Assembly: GCA_029817715.1 (NCBI GenBank)
Contig: JARUPY010000602.1
Location: 885,501 to 949,500, forward strand
Length of the DNA stretch: 64,000 nt
From: Melastoma dodecandrum
Taxonomy: Eukaryota; Streptophyta; Magnoliopsida; Myrtales; Melastomataceae
Direction: 5' to 3'
Positions 12,034 through 21,958 of the stretch are shown here, piece by piece; the first letter of the stretch is position 1; each line of letters begins with the position of its first letter. Below the pieces are notes generated by a model. The model was not told the origin of the DNA. It ran no database searches and saw nothing but the letters and a program-made list of their open reading frames with translations. Both the position numbers and the translations under genes were made by a program.

Positions 12034-13590
12034 TTAACCGACGAGGAAGTGCGCCGGCTTCTCCGGCGAGGAGAGGCAGCAGATCGACGCGGTGGTGGAT
12101 GAGGAGGACATCGCTGCCGTAGCTCGGTCGGCCGGTGAGATGACGCTGATGCCGGAGCGGGCAAAGGAGACGAGGCTTTCGGCGTACTTTTTATTGCGCG
12201 TTAGGATTAGGGTTCCTTTTATTGGTACTGGCGATGGCTCCAGCACTAGGATTAGGTTCTTTTTTGTACGGGGCGATCGCATGGCTTTGGTTTGATTGTT
12301 CAATCGGATGCTGGCTTCTGGGGTTTGCGATGTTGGGTAGTTGCTTGGTAGGAGTCGGCGTTTATTTGGTCTTAATAGGATTTGTTCTTACATTTGGATG
12401 ATCGATAGTTTCTTCTGCCTGACCAAACGCAGGGTAACGATCTTCTAGCCTAACAGAAAAGGAAGAGGATAAGGAATGTATGCAGGTGTAAGAGAATGGT
12501 TACCAGGTGCAGTGGTTATACAATCATCCTACAAGTTTTCTTTCCCTAATCTGCTCATACTTGATCTCTGAAGATCACACAATTTCCTGTTAGTTACTTG
12601 CCATTATTAATTTCATACAGTATGATTTCCCTCTATTAAATTTTCAGTTTCTCGCAGCTTTTTCTTTTCGATTGAGGGAATTACAAAATAGCCACATTGT
12701 CTACAGGATTAGCTTGTGCGATTTTTCTTTTTCCTCCCAGCCATTCAAGGTAAAATGAGGGGTTACCAGTTATGATCTGGCAGGCTGGAACTGGTTTACT
12801 GGACTTCATGAGAATGATATTAATGGTATCCTAGACAAAAAAGTGGTAATTATTCAGTTGTTCTTGAAATTCTTCTAGTTTTGTATACATTGATATATTT
12901 CATTCTTATCCATATTGCTGATTTAGGGGCTTGGGAATACATTACAGAATGTCTCCCAATTGGGCTGTAGGAATGAGTTCAGAGAGGAGGACATTGGTAG
13001 AATCATAGCTAATTGAGCTTGATGTTAAGTCTAAGCTCAAGAAGTTTGTGGAAGATGTGATCAAATTTAAGGTGGATGATTGTAAATTCTGATGTAGATT
13101 TCTTTTCTTCCATCTTTCATTCTGCAAGTTTAAGTCATTTAACTTGCTGAACGTTTGTGCTGCATACAGATGCTAAACTCTACTGTTTTGATGATGAAAA
13201 GGTAAATGTATGTTTCAGTTGGAGTTATCATGACTGATATGTGTTCTGTTGCTAAATTGACAATTTTTTTCATTATGTAGGATGAGAGGTTCAAATTTTT
13301 AAAAAATGTCGTGAGTCAAAACGGGATTGAACTACTGGAAAGAGAGAGAAAGGGAAAGTAATAGTTTCCTACGTTCATTGACTAATGGTTTATTTATTTG
13401 TTGCATTAATTTACGGGTGCTTTTGCTGAATCAGTTGTTCAGAAGCAGAGTACTTCAAGCAAGCTATGTGACAAATGGTGCTGGCCAATGTTGCAACAGA
13501 GTCTCGTGTCAAAGGCTGCCAAATCTTATGAATCTCGCCTCCCAGGTGCGAGTAAAGGACCATATAATATTAACCTTTTTAGATTAGTTG
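12034..13590 (+). pseudogene. exon-like fragments of an unidentified gene, probably broken
   Basis: Several plus-strand pieces look like coding exons but do not join into one protein. The first (about 12050-12170) reads CAGFSGEERQQIDAVVDEED and then IAAVARSAGEM. A piece near 13010-13070 reads LDVKSKLKKFVEDVIKFK but has an in-frame TAG just before it. An acceptor-donor pair at 13170-13202 gives AKLYCFDDEK. Another at 13281-13310 gives DERFKFLKNV. A last piece at about 13431-13548 can be read as SKLCDKWCWPMLQQSL. I recognise no family. The mixture of plausible splice sites with stops and frame conflicts suggests a degenerating gene or a wrongly reconstructed real one. Confidence 0.25.
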
Positions 13591-13599
13591 TTATGTTAG

Positions 13600-14160
13600 G
13601 AGCGATACTTGGTCATAGAGGTGGCATTAGTCCTAGGTGTAAGCACTCAATTATCTTGGCTGGTAGAATGCCTTATCTAAAGCTGACCGTTTTGATCTAC
13701 TCACTTTGGCACCTATGTGTACTGTTATTTCTGCCGAAGTAATCCAAGGCTGGGGCAAAACGAAGTCTAGCATTATATGAGATCTTCCGTGCTCAAGTCC
13801 GGGCGTTAAACCACTTGAGATCCACATTAATACTGGGGAAATAGCTAGTGTTAGAAGGCCAACCAAGTGGTCTCCCTTTGGTTCCTTAAGATCTTCTTTG
13901 CGGCCATTATTCTCTCCTGGTGAAGTGCTTAAGTTTGTTCTTCTAGCATAGGCTTGGCCTTGCCTGGAGTGGACATATCACTACCATGGTTCCTGAAATA
14001 TTGTATTAAGGAGATTCAAATTTCCATCAGCTTGTCGATTTCTCCCAATGTACAGTCCGTTGGTTTATATATTGGGTGTGCGTTGCTTTCAATTAGTACA
14101 TAGGATTAAAGATGATATAACCTAAGGGGATTGATTAACACTATGGCTCTTTAATGCTGT
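13600..14160. other. intergenic, no gene seen
   Basis: This is spacer downstream of the glutaredoxin gene's stop. A segment at 13770-13870 (gagatcttccgtgctcaagt onward) has the flavour of a decayed repeat, but I could not classify it. Confidence 0.35.
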
Positions 14161-14469
14161 CTAAAGCCACAGGGCGCCGGCTTCCCGGAGCATCTTCTTA
14201 AGGGAGCCGTTGAGGTGGTAAGTCATGACGGTGTTGGCCGAGCCGACAAACTTCCCTCCGATGAACACAGCAGGGACAGAGGGGTTGCAACCCAGGTGAG
14301 CAAGGGCCCACTCGACTTCTTTTCCCCTGGGGTCCTCATCCACCTCGTAGATGGCCAGGCTGACCCCAAGCTCGTAGAAGAGCCTCTTAACCGCATGGCA
14401 CATGCAGCAGCAGCTCTTGCTGAATATCACGACCGCCCTCTGCGTTGCCAACTTCGCCACCCGGTCCAT
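14161..14469 (-). CDS. CC-type (class III) glutaredoxin, ROXY family, 102 aa
   Basis: Plant-specific CC-type glutaredoxins bind TGA bZIP factors and act in nucleus and cytosol in stress, nitrogen and floral signalling. The intronless frame has the active site CCMC (SKSCCCMCHAVKRLF, about residues 18-32), the GSH-binding [18 protein letters not shown] segment and the C-terminal ALWL motif required for TGA/TOPLESS interaction in this class. The sequence is close to what I remember of Arabidopsis GRXS10, but with a dithiol active site (final Cys) where GRXS10 has Ser. A TATA box (tatatata, 14553-14560, minus-strand reading) lies about 85 bases upstream of the ATG. It is transcribed away from the second glutaredoxin at 17098. 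Confidence 0.93.
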   Translation of the reverse strand: MDRVAKLATQRAVVIFSKSCCCMCHAVKRLFYELGVSLAIYEVDEDPRGKEVEWALAHLGCNPSVPAVFIGGKFVGSANTVMTYHLNGSLKKMLREAGALWL

Positions 14470-14552
14470 AAACCCAAATACGGAAGGATTACGGGTAAGA
14501 ACGCTGGTAAACTAACTCACTTATGGTTATATCGGCTCGCCTCGCATCGTCA

Positions 14553-14560
14553 TATATATA
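14553..14560 (-). promoter_or_regulatory. TATA box of CCMC glutaredoxin
   Basis: An alternating TATATATA lies 84-91 bases upstream of the minus-strand start codon, a normal distance for a plant TATA box plus short leader. Confidence 0.6.
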
Positions 14561-15389
14561 CACCCACGACAGAAATGGGGAGGAGGGTATAACTTTGTGG
14601 GGAACATTTTGGTTTTAGTCATTTGCTGGGGATGAAAAGCTGCTTTATGGGGGGGACAGGGAGGGACAGAACAGGCACTTAGAATTTGTCTTGTGTGAAT
14701 TTGGAATCCCACTAGCCTATCCAACTCACTCTTGGAGAAAAAGGTGGGGGGATTTTCCGTCACGGCAACAGCTGTTCCGGGGGGAAAGCATAAGAATAAT
14801 AATCAAAGTTACGTGAGAATTCTACTGAATTCAATTTACTCCTGGATAAAGTGCCCTCCTATATAATATATTAGATTAGGTGCTTGAGAGATTTTGCATG
14901 CAGTTAAAAGTCACGTCGCTTTCTTTTTAAGCTGATGGATGGAGGGAATGGGTGTTATTAGATGATGTCCATGATGCAACGATAAGTGGGAATGGGATAA
15001 AATTCCCCTCTTTTGGTGTGATGAGATGAGATGGGGTTCTGTGACTGGGGCTTTTGGGTTATAACCCTCCCAAATCATCGATCCAATCTATATACATAAC
15101 CCCTTACTACCATGATATTATCTGGTCCCTCGTTAGCAGGGAGCGTTTGTGTTCGTATGTTTGTGTATCTTTTAATTATTTATCTTATTTTATTTTTTGA
15201 TATAGTTGAGTGAGAGTAGGTTTTCCTGAATGGGTTGTGAAATTACAAGGAAACACTGCATAAACAACATCGGGCATAATTCTGAGGAGGTTCTGGTGGG
15301 AAAAATTCCGATTCAAAATTGAGTAGGCGCTATCATATATATTCATCATGTAGGGGGTTTGGGGCAACCCCTAACGCTGTTGCAGACAG

Positions 15390-15590
15390 CAATTTTGTCC
15401 CAAACGCAAAGAAAGTTTAAAAAATTTTCAAGTAATTTTGTCAATTTCAGTCAAAGTCGTCGTTTTAAACCGCGATTTATTTGTAAACTTAAAGTCACGG
15501 TTTGAAACAACGACCGAGGAGCGGTAATAAGATAATTTTGAAAATTCGATTATGTAAAAAAAAATTTTCCAACCGTACAAACCTCCGGAA
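15390..15590. mobile_element. possible MITE remnant sharing an end with the 49.4 kb element
   Basis: The right edge contains ccgtacaaacctcc (about 15573-15587), the same 14 bases that end the fold-back element near 49953-49966. Inside, 15457-15474 and 15494-15513 form an imperfect inverted repeat (gtcgttttaaaccgcga against tcacggtttgaaacaacgac). The left end matching the other element was not found, so this may be a truncated relative. Confidence 0.35.
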
Positions 15591-16863
15591 TCGTGCCCCC
15601 CTTTGGTTGGGTATTTTACTCTGTTTGTTCGTCCGTACCGAATAAGGCAAAGAGTGTGCGCTTGCTTGCTGTGGTTTTTTTGTGATGGTGTAGGTTAATA
15701 ACGAATGCATCCCGGTTGGTATAATGGGGTCATGGTCGCTAGCTTCCCCCCCTTAATAATCTTGTTGCCTTTATGCCCGGACAAAGAAAGTCTTTAGTTT
15801 GTACCATATTACATTTTCTTCCCTTCTTACCCGACAAGGCGTCCGTTCTTGGTTATTTCTTAAGTCCCTCGGTCTGATCTGATCTACGTTTCTTTGTTTG
15901 ACTGACTACTGACCGGGGCGCTCCAGGGGGCAAGAGTCGTTCGAGATTAAGGTCTAGGTAGAAGTTGGGCCACAAATGGGCCGTCATATGACCAGATTTG
16001 GGAGAATTACTTCCCCTTATCTTTTAGCATCGAAAACCCACGTGAAGAAGGGGATATGTCGGGACCTTTTTATTCGTGTGTACGTGTGTGTGTTGTTGTG
16101 GGGAATAAAAGATGAGAAAACACATGCATGCGCACCCACTAGTTGAATGAAACAACCCCCCCAAATGTTTTAGTCAACATCCAAATAAATTAAACGATAC
16201 CGATGATATATGATGGTCGTATTTTTTTTTTCTGTGGGTTGGCGATGCCACGATTCGCCATCGCAAATCTTTGCTTTTTCTTATCTTGTTCTAATCGGAT
16301 TCTCTGTGGGATTCCTCTTAATCCCAAGCAAGCACCAATGCATTTTCCTCTGTTTTCCAAATCCCGGTTTATTAAAATATATATATGATAGATTTGGTTT
16401 AAGGATTCATGAAATGAACATCCCTTTTTCTTTTTTTTTTCATTCGAGAAACAGAGTGTCGGATGAAGGGAGCCATCCATTATTACAAATGCCCCCACAA
16501 TAACAATAGAGTCGAATTAGTTGTTCTTTTTGGAAGAACTTTAAGAAAACGAGAGAATAAATACATGAAGAGGACGTGCATTATATTCCACTGACTGACT
16601 GCGTTCTATTTGACAAATAAAGATGCGAAAACTTTACTGACTAAAGCTAAAAAGACTTATCCAAATTGCTCACCTCATGAATCTTTGGATTCTCCATCTG
16701 GACCACAACCCCATCCATCATCATATCATACCAACTAGAACGTCACCCCCTCCGATTTCGATTCCCTCTCATCCCCCCCCCCATATTGAGAAAACCGCAG
16801 TTCCTGTTATTTATTTTAGATTCATAATGTCTTTTTTATTACAGCTTACAACTTCTTATGTTG

Positions 16864-16886
16864 TCTCTCTCTCTCTCTCTCTCTCT
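16864..16886. repeat. (CT)n microsatellite
   Basis: An uninterrupted CT run sits about 100 bases upstream of the TATA box of the second glutaredoxin gene. Confidence 0.9.
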
Positions 16887-16982
16887 ATCTCTTTGTTCTT
16901 TTTAAGCAGTGCAACAGGACAGTCGTCATCAGAAAGATAAATTATCAATGGAAAAGGAACAACATTATGCCCAACTTCTGGC

Positions 16983-16990
16983 TATAAATA
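16983..16990 (+). promoter_or_regulatory. TATA box of CYMC glutaredoxin
   Basis: The motif ctataaata lies about 108 bases before the ATG at 17098 and is the best TATA element upstream of this gene. Confidence 0.6.
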
Positions 16991-17097
16991 ACCAGTTCGC
17001 ATGCTCAAAGACCCGAACCATCATAATTCGAAACCCCTCTCCTTCTTTTGGCATCATCCCTGCAAGGAGGTCCAAGTACCGTTATATTTACATCTCG

Positions 17098-17406
17098 ATG
17101 GATAGGGTGACGAGCATGGTGTCGGAGAGGCCCGTCGTGATATTCAGCAAGACCACCTGCTACATGTGCCACACCATCACGACCCTCTTCCGCGAGTTCG
17201 GGGTCGACACCACCGTCCACGAGCTCGAAAATGTCCCCCGTGGGAGGGAGATCGAGCAGGCCCTCTCGAGACTCGGCTGCACCCCAATCGTGCCTGCCGT
17301 TTTCATAGGAGGGAGGCTCGTGGGCGGCGCCAACGAGGTCATGAGCCTCCATCTCAGCAGGTCCCTCATTCCTCTTCTCCAAAGCGCGGGTGCCATCTGG
17401 GTCTGA
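17098..17406 (+). CDS. CC-type-like glutaredoxin with CYMC active site, 102 aa
   Basis: This is an intronless glutaredoxin related to the Arabidopsis GRXS2 group, as shown by [35 protein letters not shown] and [10 protein letters not shown]. The active site is C-Y-M-C (about residues 21-24, KTTCYMCHT), so the second cysteine that defines the CC class is Tyr. The C-terminus is AIWV instead of the usual ALWL, which could alter TGA or TOPLESS binding (inference). The open frame continues upstream to 16909, but the ATG at 17098 is preferred because the family N-terminus starts there and the TATA box lies at 16983. The gene is divergent from the CCMC copy. The coding sequence is clearly GC-rich compared with its flanks. 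Confidence 0.9.
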   Translation: MDRVTSMVSERPVVIFSKTTCYMCHTITTLFREFGVDTTVHELENVPRGREIEQALSRLGCTPIVPAVFIGGRLVGGANEVMSLHLSRSLIPLLQSAGAIWV

Positions 17407-17943
17407 CCCCGAATATTTTCTAACATTCGCTCGCGATACCCCCCCAGTTTTCGAAGACGTGGATAATAATAACAAAACGCGGTGTAAGAGGATGTATGCT
17501 GTCAATCGTACGATGTGTTTTTGAGTCTGAAGAAATAAAGGTGGAAAAGCTCCCAAGTATTTGACTTTCAGTTTTATGTTTTATCTAAGGAATGACCATA
17601 TGAATTCGAAGAACCCATGCAGATTATTATAAGAAACAACAGTTCGATGATCTTTAGACCCATATATTTTAATGTTATTGCTCAACTGAAATAAATATAA
17701 GAAAAAAGGGAATAATAGAGAATATAATGAATCAATAATTTTTGTTTTTAAATCTAAGCTAATAATATGAAAAAAGAGTCATTTAATCGCTGAAAACGAT
17801 GGATCCGAATTGAGCCGGAAGCCCACAAAACCAGTTGGCCCATTTCCGCCTTCGTCGTCCAAATTGTTGACTGTTATCTCCCTTTCACTCGCGCACACTC
17901 CTCCGACCGACGCTACCCTGCCCCTTACCGTTGCCATCGGACG
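17407..17943. other. spacer between glutaredoxin and TON2
   Basis: AT-rich DNA that should contain the 3' UTR of the glutaredoxin and the TON2 promoter and leader. No gene was seen. Confidence 0.5.
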
Positions 17944-20900
17944 ATGTACGGTGGCGGAGCCGGCGACGTCCAGGACCGGGACACCGCGGTGTCTCAGAAT
18001 CAGTCTTTGAAGAAGGCCAACTCCTCATCCTCTTCCTCCTCCACCTCTTCGGCGTCCATGCTTTGGGCCCGCAATCTCCGTAGGTACATCGGATCCGGCG
18101 CCGGCCTCGGATCCGAAGCCCTAATGGGTAAGTGCCGTCTGTCCGTCTATTCCTTTACTCCCCGAGTCCGTAGTTCGTGCCGATTGGTTCGATTGATGGG
18201 GCTATTTGCGGTTCTTGCTGTAGAGCTGGAGACCAAGAGGATCTTGCTTGATATATTCAAGGAGAAGCAGCAGAAGTCCGCCGAGGCCTCCTCAATCCCC
18301 AGTTTCTATAAAAAGGTCATTTCCTGTGTTTAAGCATTTTCGCTGCTTTTGGTTTTTTTTTTCTTTTTCGAGTTGTTATTCGGATTGAAGGATTGATAGT
18401 TAGTTCTTGCTGGCTGTAGAAACCGGAAGAAGGATCTATTAGCCATAGGGTGCAGAGACTTGCCAAGTACAGGTTTTTGAAGGTATGAAGAACAGAGTTT
18501 GTTGTTTACTCTCTCACCTGCCTTCTTTTGGCAGGGAGGCCATATGATATGTATGTTTGCCTGCAGAAACAATCAGATCTTTTGTTAAATGCGGACGACC
18601 TTGATGCAATGTGGGTTTGCTTGAGAGAAAATTGCGTCATTGATGACTCCACCGGCGCCGAAAAGGTATTTTCAGTCCCTCAGAACATCTAAAAAACTTG
18701 TAGTCCGAACGAAACCTTGAAGATTTACATGATGAAGTGAAGATAATCTTAGACATTTCTTTTTGGATGGACATGTATTATAAATCGTTATACATGGGTT
18801 CTATTTGTCCATAGATGAATTATGAAGATTTCTGCCACATTGCATCTGTATGTACGGAGCAAATAGGCCCCAAATGCCGACGTTTCTTCAGCCCTTCCAA
18901 TTTCATGAAATTTGAAAAGGATGAGTCCGGACGAATTGCCATTCTTCCTTTCTATCTGTACGTGATGCGCACGGTATGCCCTTTCCGCATTTCTCTGTAC
19001 CTGTGTGCTTTAATACTTAATGTGTCCATTGCCTTATTTGTCTATCTTATGCACTTCTTTGATTTTCTGTCTTTATTCAGGTCTCGCTGACACAGGCTCG
19101 AATTGATATGAGTGAGCTAGATGAAGACTCTGATGGTTTTCTTCAGGCTCATGTAGGGTTTTTTATTCCATGCCTCCTATTCTCTTTTTCTAGTATTCCA
19201 TTTATTTGTGGAAGTGAAAGTTAGTTGTCATCTCCTTGTTTCTATGTATATACGGTGCTTATATGCCCTCTGCGAATAACTTGTCTTGTGGAATGAATGA
19301 CCATGACATTTACGATTTAACCTCCAGGAAATGGAGGCATACATAAGAGGTCTTATTCCCAATTTGGCACAGCTACGAGATATGCCTGCAGCTTTTGTAC
19401 AGATGTATTGCCGTATAGCTGCACGCAAGTTTTTCTTCTTTTGCGATCCTCATAGAAGAGGTATGACACAGGCTTAGCCTTATGAATGAGGGGTCCCAAA
19501 ATGTGTTCGGCATGTGTATGATTTTTATTGTTGAAGTGAAGTATGATTCTTTCAATCCTGCTCTCATAATTTCCCGGCTGTCCCATCGCTTAATTTTTAT
19601 GTCATTTTTCTAAGCATACATTTGTCTTTTCATAAATTATGCAGGGAAAGCATGCATAAAGAAGGTTTTGCTCAGCAACTGCCTTCAAGAACTGATGGAA
19701 TTGCACCAGGTGGAAATAAATGTTTTCTGGCAATATCTTCCTAATCTATGGTTCTTCAAATAACCCTAATCAGGCCTTTTGGTTGAAGGGAGACCTAGTA
19801 TTTTAAGTAGTGTTTCATTGGAATTCAGCCCAAATCTCTATATGCTCTGTTGATATTTTGTTATTTGATCACAGGAAACTGAGGAAGAAGCAACTGATAC
19901 TGAACAGGCTGAAAATTGGTTCTCCTTGACATCCGCACAACGCATTTGTGGTTCGTTGTTTCCACTTGTAAAATTTCTGTTCCTTTCGTATCTTTTGATA
20001 CCATCTGTGGTCATTCAATTCTTTACTAAAACTGGTGCTTCACCTTCTGTTTGTAGATATGTTTCTCGCTCTTGACAAGGACACAAATGGTACATTGAGC
20101 AAGCAGGAACTCAAACAATATGCTGAGGGTACCCTGACTGAAATTTTCATTGAAAGAGGTGAGGTGAAGGATTGCTTCCATCCATGGTTTAGTAGTTCAT
20201 GACATGATGGGTGTTAAGAAAGAGATTGTGGGGTCATCGGCATCGATTTTGAGAATATGCATTAAAAATATGTCTGTTTATTCATTTAAGAAACTGTTGA
20301 TGACATATTCTCTTGCCCTTCCTGGTGCTGTTTGGTAACTCTTGTAATTTTGAAAAATGTAACAGTTTTTGACGAGCATATACGTCGTGGAAAAAGTGGT
20401 GGGGGGAATTCACGGGAGATGGATTTTGAGAGTTTTCTCGATTTTGTTCTGGCTCTGGAAAATAAGGACACGCCTGAAGGGCTGACGTACCTGTTCCGGT
20501 GCCTTGATCTTCAAGGGAGAGGTTTCCTTACAACGGCTGATATACACTCTCTCTTCAGGTAATTAATTGTATGCATCTGGTTATTGCGTATCTTTATGTT
20601 AATATATTGAAATCGAAGTGTTCTTTCCTGTCGAGAAAATTTTCATGTTTTCATCCTTTGGTGCCGATGAAGTTTTTACTGTTGGAAACTGATATCCTAG
20701 ATTCTTGGGTGGTTAACTTCCCGATATCAGACAGTGTCCAAATTAGGTTTTCAACTTATTGTCGCTGCGTTTTATCATGCCTATAGCTATAAAACGACAA
20801 TCGATGCCGATGAGATCACAATTTTTCTGTGGTGTTCGTACCCATCATGTAATCTTTTAGTGAGTAATGGAAGGTGAAGAAGGGGAGCATCCAAGAGCTG

Positions 20901-21330
20901 AGATGTCACTTGATACAACCTTCCAAAAGAAAACCTCTGAAATTTCCTGCTTGCTCGAGTCAAGTGATTCGGGCAGGCCTCGAGTCTTCAGAAACATCGA
21001 CTTAGTCCAATCTTTGAAAACTGCTTGTCAGTCAACTTATCTGTTTTGCTTCGTGTGTGACCCATGCGTTGTATCCTTTTGGCTTTGAGCAGGGACGTGC
21101 ATCATAAGTGGCTCGAGGGGGGGAACTACGAGCTCTGCATTGATGATGTAAGGGATGAAATATGGGATATGGTAAAGCCAGCCGAACCCCTCAAGATCAC
21201 CCTGGCGGACCTCTTGTCCTGCAAGCAGGGCGGAACAGTCGCCAGCATGCTTATTGATTTGCGGGGCTTCTGGGCTCACGACAACAGGGAGAATCTCCTG
21301 CAGGAGGAAGAAGAACCTGAAGAAGAATAA
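17944..21330 (+). CDS. TON2: TONNEAU2/FASS, protein phosphatase 2A B''-type regulatory subunit, 491 aa
   Basis: TON2/FASS is the B'' subunit of the TTP complex (TON1-TRM-PP2A), which organises cortical microtubules and the preprophase band. Twelve exons fit exactly: 17944-18127, 18224-18315, 18420-18482, 18567-18665, 18815-18973, 19081-19152, 19328-19460, 19645-19709, 19875-19950, 20057-20158, 20366-20558 and 21093-21330, giving 1,476 bases in frame. Highly conserved blocks include MLWARNLRRYIGSGAGLGSE, NYEDFCHIASVCTEQIGPKC and GGTVASMLIDLRGFWAHDNR. Two EF-hand-like calcium loops are visible: DEDSDGFL near 214-221 and DKDTNGTLSKQE near 322-333. The variable N-terminus (about residues 18-40) is Ser-rich. 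The protein ends in an acidic EEEEPEEE tail. The family is usually about 480 aa and single copy, and this gene looks intact. It is convergent with the kelch gene. Confidence 0.96.
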
Positions 21331-21958
21331 TAACCCACAAGTAAGATTGCCCGACTGGCCTTCGTGGCCTGCTGCCCTAACCATTGACTTGTAGATTGCC
21401 GATCCCGAGTGTTACTAGTTGTGCTATAGCTGTGTGGTTTTTAGCTTTTGAATCCCTTTCCGCCAAATGCAAAATATGATGGCTCGCAAGCCTCTTTTAT
21501 GAAACGAGCTTGTCACCTTTCTGAAGGAGATTGGAATGCAATGCAGGTAGTAAGTAGTCTGATCGGTTTCTTTCTTTGATCAATTAGCAAAACCTGTTGG
21601 CTTAAGAAATCAGATTCACATGGGCAGACAGAAATCAGCCAGTGTCTGCACAATGGCCGGTTAGAGAGAAGTGCATTTAATTAATAATTTTATTGACAAA
21701 AAATTATTTAAACAACAACAATGAACCGTGGGGCGAATCTGCCGAATAAAAAGGTTACATCTGCCGAGTTCAGGACGGGAAAAATAAATAAATCAGTAGA
21801 AGTAACAAAATAAATACCATTGATTTATTATCTGTACATGGTTGCGCCGCACCAGAAGACTGCTACGCGCAAACTAGCCACACGGGTTATGTGATCCCGG
21901 GGAGACGATCCTCCTCCTACAGTTACACTACCGAACAAGACCCTGTTGCTGGGATGCT
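21331..21958. other. convergent 3' spacer, TON2 and kelch gene
   Basis: Holds the two 3' untranslated regions. Nothing else was recognised. Confidence 0.5.

Larger units (their letters stand above)
14470..17097. promoter_or_regulatory. 2.6 kb divergent intergenic region between two glutaredoxin genes
   Basis: Both glutaredoxin promoters lie in this spacer, with TATA boxes at 14553-14560 (minus) and about 16983-16990 (plus). Between them are a probable small transposon remnant around 15390-15590 and a (CT)n run at 16864-16886. No other gene was recognised; the open frames present are low-complexity. Confidence 0.5.

Noticed and set aside
16909..17097. Upstream extension of the second glutaredoxin frame
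   Set aside because: The TATA box at about 16983 lies inside it, and the family N-terminus begins at the ATG at 17098.
20571..21088. Plus-strand open frames between the last two TON2 exons, including an acidic one at 20867
   Set aside because: The TON2 protein joins perfectly from 20558 to 21093, so these lie in an intron and have no family features.
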